A stretch of 5,015 nt of DNA from Clostridia bacterium (GTDB lineage: Bacteria; Bacillota; Clostridia; Oscillospirales; Butyricicoccaceae): NCBI GenBank assembly GCA_900763355.1, contig CAAFJY010000005.1, positions 1-5,015 of the forward strand, read 5' to 3'. A program made the translations under genes and the position numbers. Below are positions 1 to 5,015 of the stretch, one piece after another. The notes beneath the pieces were generated by a model, which worked only from the letters and a program-made list of their open reading frames with translations, ran no database searches and had not been told where the DNA came from. Numbering within the stretch: position 1 is the stretch's first letter; each line of letters opens with the position of its first letter.

Positions 1-117
1 AAATTAGAGCGTTCTTTCCTCAAAATTTCATACGATCTTTCGGGCGTCTGTTTGTTGGTTTCGTCGAAGCCATCAAAAAGGCGCCCTTTTTCATTTCACA
101 ACTTAATCCGTCAACCG
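1..117. other. AT-richer stretch without a recognisable gene
   Basis: This left-edge segment is visibly richer in A and T than everything to its right. No frame with a start codon and ribosome binding site supports a gene. It contains a short self-complementary element, AAAAAGG (75-81) and CCTTTTT (85-91) around a 3-base loop, which might act as a weak two-way terminator. On the minus strand one frame is open from 95 to the window edge and reads like protein, but it has no upstream start codon. The segment may be the end of a neighbouring locus or of an inserted element; the sequence to the left would be needed to tell. Confidence 0.4.
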
Positions 118-150
118 GCCGGAGCATTTTTAGGATGCTCCGGCTTTTTT
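118..150 (+). terminator. Intrinsic terminator ahead of the kinase remnant
   Basis: A perfect 10-bp stem, GCCGGAGCAT (118-127) pairing with ATGCTCCGGC (135-144), encloses a 7-base loop and is followed directly by six T residues (145-150). This is the standard rho-independent layout for rightward transcription. It must end a transcript that begins left of the window, because no gene lies between it and the left edge. It sits just upstream of the point where receiver-domain homology begins, so it may mark the border of a foreign or rearranged segment. Confidence 0.85.
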
Positions 151-168
151 GCTTGCAAGGAGGACTTC

Positions 169-396
169 ACAATCTCCATCATCGCCATGACGGCCAACGC
201 CTTCCAGGAAGACGCCCAGGAATGCCTGAAGGCGGGGATGAACGCCCACCTATCCAAGCCCCTGGATATGGACAAGCTGGTGCGCACCCTGTCGGCCCTC
301 TGCCGGGGCGGAGCACTGCGCCAAATACGCTCAAAACACCCAAAAGATCCGCGTCTGCGCGGATCTTTTGCTTTTTCCGCCGGGGAAGAGCCTTGA
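169..396 (+). pseudogene. Remnant of a hybrid sensor histidine kinase: C-terminal half of the receiver domain
   Basis: The frame from 169 reads TISIIAMTANAF, then GMNAHLSKPLDMDKLVRTL. This is the beta4 to alpha5 half of a response-regulator receiver (REC) domain as found at the C terminus of hybrid histidine kinases. The conserved Thr of the MTAN motif and the Lys-Pro of SKP are kept, but the phospho-acceptor Asp, the first half of REC and all kinase domains are absent. Homology stops near 309. The frame then runs on through the terminator hairpin to a TGA at 394-396 that overlaps the next promoter, so the original stop is probably lost. The nearest in-frame ATG (187) is 23 bases from the only ribosome-binding-like sequence (157-163), too far to serve it. 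I read this as a dead fragment left by deletion or insertion. A working small protein is unlikely, because half a REC domain should not fold. Confidence 0.75.
342..376 (+). terminator. Intrinsic terminator upstream of the tetR promoter
   Basis: A perfect 12-bp stem, AAAAGATCCGCG (342-353) with CGCGGATCTTTT (358-369), closes a TCTG tetraloop and is followed by a T-run at 372-376. The A-tract and T-tract on either side mean it could work in both directions. It was probably the native terminator of the decayed kinase gene, and it now insulates the downstream operon from read-through. Confidence 0.88.
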
Positions 397-421
397 CGAG
401 GGGCGGGAGGGCCGGTATAAT
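393..421 (+). promoter_or_regulatory. Sigma-A type promoter of the tetR-led operon
   Basis: The -35 box TTGACG (393-398) and the -10 box TATAAT (416-421) are separated by exactly 17 bases. Together they match the housekeeping consensus at 11 of 12 positions. Transcription is expected to start near 428, inside the palindrome that follows. This argues against translation starts at 422 or 431 and gives a leader of about 60 bases before the chosen start at 488. Confidence 0.88.
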
Positions 422-422
422 A

Positions 423-446
423 TGACCAAAATGATCGTTTTGGTCA
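423..446. promoter_or_regulatory. Palindromic operator, probable TetR-family binding site
   Basis: Two 9-base arms, TGACCAAAA (423-431) and TTTTGGTCA (438-446), are perfect inverted repeats around a TGATCG spacer. The central GATC is itself symmetric, so 11 of 12 base pairs of the 24-bp dyad match. It starts two bases after the -10 box and covers the predicted transcription start, a typical place for a repressor to block RNA polymerase. The gene that follows encodes a TetR-family protein, and such proteins commonly bind dyads of this size and autoregulate. The palindrome is seen in the sequence; that this regulator binds it is inference. Confidence 0.82.
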
Positions 447-477
447 AAAGTTCGGGGGTGCGGGCCGTGGCCTTTTC

Positions 478-484
478 GGAAGAG
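478..484 (+). promoter_or_regulatory. Ribosome binding site that decides the tetR start
   Basis: GGAAGAG lies three to five bases (depending on the core used) before ATG 488. No comparable Shine-Dalgarno sequence precedes the in-frame ATG codons at 422 and 431 or the GTG codons at 458 and 467. Spacing is slightly short, so translation may be modest, as is common for repressors. Confidence 0.55.
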
Positions 485-487
485 AAA

Positions 488-1051
488 ATGGGATCGATCC
501 GCCGGGACCTCCTCCGGGAGGGACGGAAGCGGGCCTTCACCCTGGGGATGCGCAAGACCTCGGTGGAGGAGCTCACCGACGCCGTGGGCATCGCAAAGGG
601 GTCCTTTTACAAGTTTTTCCCCTCCAAGGAGCTGCTGTTTTTCGCGGTTTTGGAGGATATTCACACCGAGATCTATGCCGTGGCGGAGAGCGCTCTCCGG
701 GAAAGCGCCGCCCTGCCCCCGGCCGAGCGGGCTGCCGCGGCCATTTTGGCGGCCTCCCGCCGTTTGTCGGAGAAGGGGGCTATGGCCTTTGTGGAAAACG
801 ACGCGGAATATCTCCTGCGCCGTCTCCCGGCAGAGGTCAAGGCTGCCCACTATCACGACGACGAGGTCCACATCCGCGCTCTCCTGGAGGGGAGCGGTCT
901 CTGTCCCCGGGAGGGGATGGCGCTGGCGGCGGCCACCGTGCGGGGGCTCATCCTGATGGTGTCCCACCAGGGGCAGATCGGCCCCCTCTATCCCCGGGTG
1001 CTGGAAATGCTGGTCCGGGGGGCCTGCCGGGAGCTCTTTCCGGCGGAATGA
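488..1051 (+). CDS. TetR/AcrR-family transcriptional regulator
   Basis: A 187-residue protein of normal TetR-family length. The N-terminal DNA-binding domain is clear: helix 1 (residues 4-20), then TSVEELTDAVGIAKGSFY (24-41) forming the helix-turn-helix, and FFPSKELLF (43-51), which matches the family signature Y-x-F-x-S-K-E-x-L-F. The remainder is a variable helical ligand-binding and dimerisation domain with no identifiable ligand. The start at ATG 488 is preferred because GGAAGAG (478-484) lies just upstream and the promoter places the transcript start near 428. In-frame ATG 422 and 431 overlap the operator, and TTG 368 lies inside a terminator. The family represses from palindromes and is released by small ligands. 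Here the protein probably controls its own promoter and the five enzyme genes downstream, since no terminator separates them. Confidence 0.92.
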   Translation: MGSIRRDLLREGRKRAFTLGMRKTSVEELTDAVGIAKGSFYKFFPSKELLFFAVLEDIHTEIYAVAESALRESAALPPAERAAAAILAASRRLSEKGAMAFVENDAEYLLRRLPAEVKAAHYHDDEVHIRALLEGSGLCPREGMALAAATVRGLILMVSHQGQIGPLYPRVLEMLVRGACRELFPAE

Positions 1052-1082
1052 AAGGGCGAAAAGCCTGTCTTTCTGCATATCA

Positions 1083-1098
1083 GTTAGGGTAAACTAAC
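1083..1098. promoter_or_regulatory. Short inverted repeat between tetR and the MBL gene
   Basis: GTTAG (1083-1087) and CTAAC (1094-1098) form a perfect 5-bp inverted repeat around GGTAAA in the 72-base gap between the regulator and the metallohydrolase gene. The sequence differs from the main operator, so it is not an obvious second site for the same repressor. It loosely resembles the TTAGG/CTAA half-sites of DtxR-type metalloregulators, but the spacer symmetry is poor. No clear promoter is seen here. It could be an operator, a small leader hairpin or chance. Confidence 0.3.
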
Positions 1099-1108
1099 AC
1101 AAAGCTTC

Positions 1109-1116
1109 AAAGGAGG
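1109..1116 (+). promoter_or_regulatory. Strong ribosome binding site of the MBL gene
   Basis: AAAGGAGG lies seven bases before ATG 1124 and is close to the full anti-Shine-Dalgarno complement. It fixes the start at 1124 rather than the in-frame ATG codons at 1160 or 1169. It suggests that the first enzyme gene is translated much more strongly than the regulator. Confidence 0.8.
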
Positions 1117-1123
1117 TCCATTC

Positions 1124-2002
1124 ATGTCCAGAAAAGCCACCGAGTTTCAGAAAAAGGAAATGAGCAAAATGTACCGGGGAAAGGAGATCTTCAAGCCCCT
1201 GAACACCGGCTGGGTGGACGAGCACGTGGCCTGTGTGCGGGAGTGGGTGGCCAACATCTTCTTTGTCCGCAAGGGGGAGACCACCCTCATGATCGACGCC
1301 GGCTACAACTACGACCGGCTGGAGGAAAAGATGGGCTGGCTGGGCATCGACCCCGCCTCTATCCGGGATATCCTCATCACCCACCAGGACACCGACCACG
1401 TGGGCGCGGTGGAGGAGGACAGCCCCGGCCTGTTCCGCCGGGCCCGGCTCTATGTGGGGGAGACCGAAAACCGCTATCTCACCGGGGAGGTGCGGCGAAA
1501 GGTCATCTACCATCTCTACAAGCTCCCCCAGGTGACCATCCCCAACGAAAAGACCCTGGTGCGGGACGGGGAGGTGCTGGACATCGGCGGCATCCGGGTG
1601 GAATGCTTCCTGGTGCCGGGGCATACCTGGGGGCACATGGTCTATCTGGTGGAAAACAAATATCTCTTCACCGGGGACACCCTCTGGCTGGGGGCCGACG
1701 GGGGCTACAGCTTCATCTCCTCCCTGGCCGAGGACAACCGGCTGGCGGTGCGCTCCCTGGCGGCGCTGGAGGCCCGGCTCAGGGACCGGGGGCTGGAGCC
1801 CATCTTCTTCACGGGACACACCGGGTGGACCGACGATTTTGCCTTCGCCTTCGCTCACAAGGGCGAGCTGTGCTCCCCCTTCAAAAAACGGGTCCACGAC
1901 CCCAGCGCCCCCTATGATGCCTATGACGAGAGCGACGATACCCGGGAGCGGGCGAAGGCCGGCTTCCTCCCCGGGGTGGGAACAAAGGGGGCCCGGGGAT
2001 GA
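1124..2002 (+). CDS. MBL-fold (metallo-beta-lactamase superfamily) metallohydrolase
   Basis: A 292-residue cytoplasmic protein with no signal peptide. The superfamily landmarks occur in order: LMIDAGYN (55-62); the metal motif THQDTDH (86-92); PGHTWGHM (165-172) with the third His; FTGDT (182-186) with the bridging Asp 185; and FTGHTGW (229-235) with the last His, 232. The second position of HxHxDH is Asp 89 instead of His, giving HxDxDH. Acidic residues at this position occur elsewhere in the superfamily, for example HxExDH in the flavodiiron proteins, so a two-metal site is still plausible. The roughly 40 C-terminal residues are polar, acidic then basic, and outside the fold. Superfamily members hydrolyse esters, thioesters, lactones, lactams or phosphodiesters; the substrate here is unknown. 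The gene is first of the five enzymes and overlaps the next by ATGA, suggesting coupled translation. Confidence 0.88.
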   Translation: MSRKATEFQKKEMSKMYRGKEIFKPLNTGWVDEHVACVREWVANIFFVRKGETTLMIDAGYNYDRLEEKMGWLGIDPASIRDILITHQDTDHVGAVEEDSPGLFRRARLYVGETENRYLTGEVRRKVIYHLYKLPQVTIPNEKTLVRDGEVLDIGGIRVECFLVPGHTWGHMVYLVENKYLFTGDTLWLGADGGYSFISSLAEDNRLAVRSLAALEARLRDRGLEPIFFTGHTGWTDDFAFAFAHKGELCSPFKKRVHDPSAPYDAYDESDDTRERAKAGFLPGVGTKGARG

Positions 2003-2703
2003 AGGACAGCGCGCTGCCCATCGACCTGCGGGTCCATGTGCTCTATTCCAAGCCCTGTAAGCAGCAGATCCGGGACAGGATCGTCCTGCACTATCCCCCG
2101 GCGGAGCGGGAAACGGTGTGGGAACGGGTCCAGCTGCAATATGCAGACTTTGTCAATTCCTGGCGCACCGACCTGGGCGGGAAGAAAAACTTCCACAACG
2201 GCCCGGGGGGCAGCTATGACTGCGTGGCCCTCATGGCCTATTACACCGTCTGCCGGGACAAAACCAGCCTGGGGGAGATCGAGGAGATGGAAGGGGCGCT
2301 CTTCCTCCCGGCCTTCCACCGGCTGTCCCGGTTCGTGGACGGGAACAAGCCCCTGTTCCGCAAGCTGCTCCACCGGGCCTTTTCCCAGGCCAAGGGCCGG
2401 TGCGACCGGTGGGGGGATTTTGTGATGCATGTGTCCCCCTGGGACCCGGAGGGGCCCATCCGCTATGAGTTCACCGCCTGCCCCACGGCGGAGTTTGCCC
2501 GGGAACACGGGCTGGAGGAGATCATGCCCGCCCTGTGCAACCCGGATTATGCGGGGATGGAGCTCATCCACGCCCGGCTGGTGCGGCAGACCACCTGCGC
2601 CAACGGCTGCCGGTGCGACTATGCCATCTATGGCGACCGGGACCCCGCGCTGGAGGATCACCCGGAATACCGGGACGAGGCCGGCTATCGCCGCAACCGC
2701 TGA
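1999..2703 (+). CDS. L-2-amino-thiazoline-4-carboxylic acid (ATC) hydrolase-like protein, copy 1
   Basis: A 234-residue soluble protein whose C-terminal half resembles the ATC hydrolase family. Characterised members open the ring of L-2-amino-thiazoline-4-carboxylate to S-carbamoyl-cysteine on the bacterial route to L-cysteine. Family-like residues are Cys 161 (FTACPTAEF), then HGLEEIMPALCNPDY (170-184) with Cys 180, Asp 183 and Tyr 184, and a Cys cluster TCANGCRCDY (199-208). The N-terminal 110 residues are mostly helical with no motif I know. The tail after residue 213 is acidic then basic. Its ATG overlaps the stop of the MBL gene (ATGA), and a second family member lies at 4349-4990. The family assignment is from motif memory; whether the substrate is a thiazoline is unknown, and most clostridial members are uncharacterised. 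Confidence 0.75.
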   Translation: MKDSALPIDLRVHVLYSKPCKQQIRDRIVLHYPPAERETVWERVQLQYADFVNSWRTDLGGKKNFHNGPGGSYDCVALMAYYTVCRDKTSLGEIEEMEGALFLPAFHRLSRFVDGNKPLFRKLLHRAFSQAKGRCDRWGDFVMHVSPWDPEGPIRYEFTACPTAEFAREHGLEEIMPALCNPDYAGMELIHARLVRQTTCANGCRCDYAIYGDRDPALEDHPEYRDEAGYRRNR

Positions 2704-2719
2704 AAGGGAGGGGTTCTGT

Positions 2720-3523
2720 ATGAAATGGACGACGCTGGGGGACAAAAACGCCCCCGCCGTGCTGTTTTTTCACGCCATGGGCGTCCCCGGGGAGAGCAGC
2801 GTCCCCGTGGCCCAGGCGCTGAGTGAGCGGTATTTCTGCATCCTGCCCACCGCCACCGTCTATTGCCCGGGGCAGCGGTACATCGGCAAGCAGGACGAGG
2901 TCCGCCAGGTGGAGACCTTCCTCCGGGAGACGGGGGTGCGGCGGCTGGCGCTGGTGACGGCCTCCTCCCTGGGGGCCGACCTGGCCATGGCTTTTCTGGC
3001 CCGGACGGCTCTCCCGGTGGAGCACGTCTATTTTGACGGCGGGCAGTTTGCCCATATCGGGAAGGGGACCCGGCGGCTGATGACGCCCCTGCTCTTCCTG
3101 GCCATCAAGAGCCTGTACTGGACCCGGGGCGGGACGCTCAAGCACATCCTCTGGTGCGATGACGAGGGCATCAAGCCGTATTTCATCGCGGCGGGGAAGG
3201 CCCTCACCTACGGCAACCTCCGCCGCCAGCTGGGGGACAGCCTGACGGAGGAGCCCTTCCCGGCCATGACGGCGAGGATGCAGGGGCGGACCTGGTTTGC
3301 CTTTGGGGAAAAGGAGGATCATCTCAAATACCGCCCGGCGGTGATGGCGGCCTATCCCGGGGCCCATTTCCCGGTGTTTGAAGCCATGGACCACATGGAA
3401 TACCAGATCCGGGAGCCCAGGGGCTTTGCCGGGCTGCTGCGGAGCATCGTGGAGGGGAACGCCCTGCCGCCGCTCCCATTTTTGAAGGAAGGGGAAGCAA
3501 ACAATGAAACGCTGTCACATTGA
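2720..3523 (+). CDS. Alpha/beta-hydrolase fold protein
   Basis: A 267-residue protein of normal length for a single-domain alpha/beta hydrolase. LFFHAMG (15-21) corresponds to the strand 3 and oxyanion-hole loop (HG-like). The nucleophile elbow is ASSLG (81-85), with Ser 83 as nucleophile and Ala in place of the usual first Gly. The acid is probably Asp 200 or Glu 199 in FGEKEDH (195-201), and the catalytic His is His 225 in MDHMEYQ. A lid-like insertion lies between about 110 and 180. There is no signal peptide. The start at ATG 2720 is chosen because AAAGGGAGGGG (2703-2713) precedes it; the same frame is open further upstream only because it shadows the previous gene. The last 20 bases overlap the methyltransferase gene. 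An esterase or thioesterase role is likely from the fold, substrate unknown. Confidence 0.83.
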   Translation: MKWTTLGDKNAPAVLFFHAMGVPGESSVPVAQALSERYFCILPTATVYCPGQRYIGKQDEVRQVETFLRETGVRRLALVTASSLGADLAMAFLARTALPVEHVYFDGGQFAHIGKGTRRLMTPLLFLAIKSLYWTRGGTLKHILWCDDEGIKPYFIAAGKALTYGNLRRQLGDSLTEEPFPAMTARMQGRTWFAFGEKEDHLKYRPAVMAAYPGAHFPVFEAMDHMEYQIREPRGFAGLLRSIVEGNALPPLPFLKEGEANNETLSH

Positions 3524-4352
3524 AAAAAACACCGTGCAGGAGACCCTGGTCATCCCACTCTATGGGCGGAAGGTGTGCTCGGAGCGCTATCCGGACCTCT
3601 ACCGGGACCCGGAGGCCTGCGCCCTCATGGACCGGATCGACTATGATTTTTCGGCCCTGGCGGAAAAGAGCCGGGGAGTGATGTATCAGTTCGGCTTTTT
3701 GGAGGTGGCCATGCGCCAGACCGACCTGGCCTGGGAGGTGCGGGACTATCTCCGCACCCACCCCCGGGCGGCGGTGGTCAACCTAGGCTGCGGCCTGGAC
3801 TGCACCGGGCGGCAGTGCGACAACGGCACCTGCCGCATCTATAACCTGGACTTCCCGGATGTCATCGCCCTGCGGGACGAGCTGCTCCCGGCGGGGGAGC
3901 GGGAGGAGAACATCCCCTGCGATCTCAACGATACCGCCTGGTTCGACCGGATCGACGCCGGCGGCGGCGCGGTCTTTTTCGCGGCGGGGGTGTTCTATTA
4001 CTTCCTCACAGACCGGGTGCGGGCGCTGGTGACGGCCATGGAAAAGTCCTTCCCCGGCGGGCGGCTGGTCTTTGACGCGGCCAACCGGCGGGCGGTCAGG
4101 CTCATGCTCAAGACCTGGCTCAAAACAGCGGAGATCCGGGATGTGGGGGCCTATTTCGCCGTGAGCGACGCCGAAAAAGAGCTCTCGGCCTGGTCGCCCA
4201 CCCTGGGCGTTTCCAGCCGGGGATATATGCTGGGGTATCACGATCTCCGCACCCCCTCGGTGAGCGGGTTTTTCCGCCTTTTGGCCCGGATGGGGGACGG
4301 GATGATGAAAATGCGCATCGTGCGCCTGGAATTGGGAGGGAAGCGCAAATGA
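3504..4352 (+). CDS. Class I SAM-dependent methyltransferase, leucine carboxyl methyltransferase-like
   Basis: A 282-residue protein resembling the leucine carboxyl methyltransferase/polyketide O-methyltransferase group. The N-terminal segment TLVIPLYGRKVCSERYPDL (14-32), then a DPEA motif and a helical cap, precedes the SAM-binding loop VVNLGCGLD (91-99). The acidic residue that would contact the SAM ribose is in YNLDFPDV (113-120), Asp 116. CDLND (139-143) and FFAAGVFYYF (158-167) match later family motifs. Members put methyl groups on carboxylates or hydroxyls. An unusual run of cysteines, at 96, 100, 105 and 110, follows the glycine loop. Translation probably starts at ATG 3504, behind AAGGAAGGGG, overlapping the hydrolase gene by 20 bases. 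It overlaps the next gene by ATGA. It may methylate the product of one of the neighbouring hydrolases, or protect the substrate; this is inference. Confidence 0.85.
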   Translation: MKRCHIEKNTVQETLVIPLYGRKVCSERYPDLYRDPEACALMDRIDYDFSALAEKSRGVMYQFGFLEVAMRQTDLAWEVRDYLRTHPRAAVVNLGCGLDCTGRQCDNGTCRIYNLDFPDVIALRDELLPAGEREENIPCDLNDTAWFDRIDAGGGAVFFAAGVFYYFLTDRVRALVTAMEKSFPGGRLVFDAANRRAVRLMLKTWLKTAEIRDVGAYFAVSDAEKELSAWSPTLGVSSRGYMLGYHDLRTPSVSGFFRLLARMGDGMMKMRIVRLELGGKRK

Positions 4353-4990
4353 AATACATGGGAATGCCCTGGGGGATGTGGGCGCTGTTCGCGGGCTCCT
4401 TCCGCCGCCAGCTCACCGCCGTGCTGGGCTATGACGAAAAGACCGCCCGGGCCATCACAGACCGGGCCCACCCCAAATACCGGGAGATCATCGCCCGGAT
4501 CCCCGCCTTTGAAAAGGGGGACCGCTTCCAGATGAATCTGGTCAACTGCGCCATGCTGGGGGCCTTTGTCCTGTCCATGCCCCGGCGGCCGGGGGTGGAG
4601 GAGCTCACCGACTATTATGCCCGGAGCATGATGATCCCCGCCATGAACTGGTTCTGCCGGAAAAGCGGGAAACAGAAGTTTTCCGACCGGGACCGGCAGA
4701 GCATGCAGGCGGCGGCCCGCTTCCGCGCCGCCGACCGCAACCCCTATTCCTGGAACATGGAATATTTCGAGTATCCCGACGGGAGCGGGTACGAGGCCCG
4801 CTTTGACCGCTGCGGCATCTGCACTCTCATGAAGGAACTGGGGCTCTATGACCTCACCCCAGCCATGTGTCATCTGGACTATACCATGGCGGAGGCGGGG
4901 GGCGCGTCGGATTTCGTCCGGGAATACACCCTGGCCTCCGGCGGGCCCTATTGCGACTGCGGGTATCACAAGAAAAAGAGCCGTCCCTGA
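4349..4990 (+). CDS. L-2-amino-thiazoline-4-carboxylic acid (ATC) hydrolase-like protein, copy 2
   Basis: A 213-residue protein that fits the ATC hydrolase family better than copy 1. The C-terminal half carries DRCGICTLMKELGL (153-166) with Cys 155 and Cys 158, then TPAMCHLDY (170-178) with Cys 174, Asp 177 and Tyr 178, and GGPYCDCGYHKK (198-209) with Cys 202, Asp 203 and Cys 204. The N-terminal region has a mildly hydrophobic patch (MGMPWGMWALFAG) that is too short and irregular for a confident membrane anchor. Copy 1 shares C-x-x-D-Y and the final C-D pair but little else, so the two diverged long ago or serve different substrates. GGAGG (4335-4339) lies nine bases before ATG 4349, which overlaps the methyltransferase stop. 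ATG 4358 is a less likely start. The gene ends 25 bases before the window edge with no terminator seen. Confidence 0.82.
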   Translation: MKYMGMPWGMWALFAGSFRRQLTAVLGYDEKTARAITDRAHPKYREIIARIPAFEKGDRFQMNLVNCAMLGAFVLSMPRRPGVEELTDYYARSMMIPAMNWFCRKSGKQKFSDRDRQSMQAAARFRAADRNPYSWNMEYFEYPDGSGYEARFDRCGICTLMKELGLYDLTPAMCHLDYTMAEAGGASDFVREYTLASGGPYCDCGYHKKKSRP

Positions 4991-5015
4991 CCCCAGGGGC
5001 ACAGAGCCGCTTCCG

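Noticed and set aside
52..396. Full-length 114-residue frame as a small gene
   Set aside because: Its first third runs through AT-rich sequence and straight across the 118-150 terminator hairpin, it has no suitable ribosome binding site, and only the part from about 169 shows homology.
368..487. Longer tetR starts at TTG 368, ATG 422 or ATG 431
   Set aside because: They lie inside the terminator, at the end of the -10 box, or at the predicted transcription start within the operator, and none has a Shine-Dalgarno sequence. The added residues show no TetR-family pattern.
491..500. GGATCGATCC palindrome as a second operator
   Set aside because: It lies within the first codons of tetR, is only 10 bases with no flanking symmetry, and shares no half-site with the main operator beyond the central GATC.
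1094..1897. Long minus-strand open frame opposite the MBL gene
   Set aside because: GC-rich third positions leave long antisense frames open. The protein is rich in Pro, Gly and His without any domain, while the plus strand has clear catalytic motifs. The same applies to minus frames at 179-1078, 1921-2745, 2564-3394, 3324-3761, 3783-4241 and 4238-5002.
2429..2719. Upstream extension of the alpha/beta hydrolase frame
   Set aside because: The extra 97 residues are a Pro/Arg/Ser-rich shadow of the ATC-hydrolase-like gene in another frame. A strong ribosome binding site and the fold's first strand fit ATG 2720.
4988..5015. Terminator after the last gene (CCCC-A-GGGG at 4991-4999)
   Set aside because: The stem is four base pairs with a one-base loop and has no T-run, so it cannot form a workable terminator; the window ends too soon to see the real one.
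1..5015. CRISPR array, tRNA, rRNA or insertion-sequence genes
   Set aside because: No regularly spaced repeats, tRNA-like cloverleaf sequence, rRNA stretches or transposase or recombinase motifs were seen on either strand.

Overview
The window looks like chromosomal DNA of a GC-rich, low-oxygen Firmicute of the Clostridia, most plausibly an Oscillospiraceae/Ruminococcaceae-type gut bacterium. The reasons are strong AGGAGG-type ribosome binding sites, GC-rich coding with GGG/CCC-heavy codons, tightly packed genes, and protein families (amino-thiazoline-carboxylate hydrolase-like proteins, a Cys-rich leucine-carboxyl-methyltransferase-like enzyme, an HxDxDH metallo-beta-lactamase-fold protein) typical of that group. 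This placement is inference; there is no rRNA or marker gene.

Layout. Bases 1 to about 168 are visibly more AT-rich than the rest. They hold no convincing gene and end in an intrinsic terminator hairpin (118-150). Bases 169-396 carry a decayed 3' end of a hybrid histidine kinase: only the second half of a receiver domain survives. A second strong terminator (342-376) follows it. A consensus sigma-A promoter (393-421) then drives a rightward gene set, and a near-perfect palindrome (423-446), a likely TetR operator, lies across the expected transcription start.

From 488 to 4990 six genes run in the same direction with no terminator between them: a TetR-family regulator; an MBL-fold metallohydrolase; a first ATC-hydrolase-like protein; an alpha/beta hydrolase; a class I SAM-dependent methyltransferase of the leucine carboxyl methyltransferase type; and a second, divergent ATC-hydrolase-like protein. 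Three junctions overlap (ATGA, 20 bases, ATGA) and one has a 16-base gap, so the five enzyme genes look translationally coupled. The operon may continue past the right edge, since no terminator is seen before the window ends.

Interpretation. The TetR protein most likely represses its own promoter until it binds a small ligand. The enzyme set (three or four hydrolases plus a methyltransferase) would suit processing or detoxifying a small molecule, perhaps one with a thiazoline, carbamoyl or ester group. No transporter, synthetase or carrier protein is present in the window, so the substrate and the direction of the pathway cannot be read from sequence. The pairing of two distant ATC-hydrolase-like paralogues with a methyltransferase under one TetR-controlled promoter is the best candidate here for an undescribed system.
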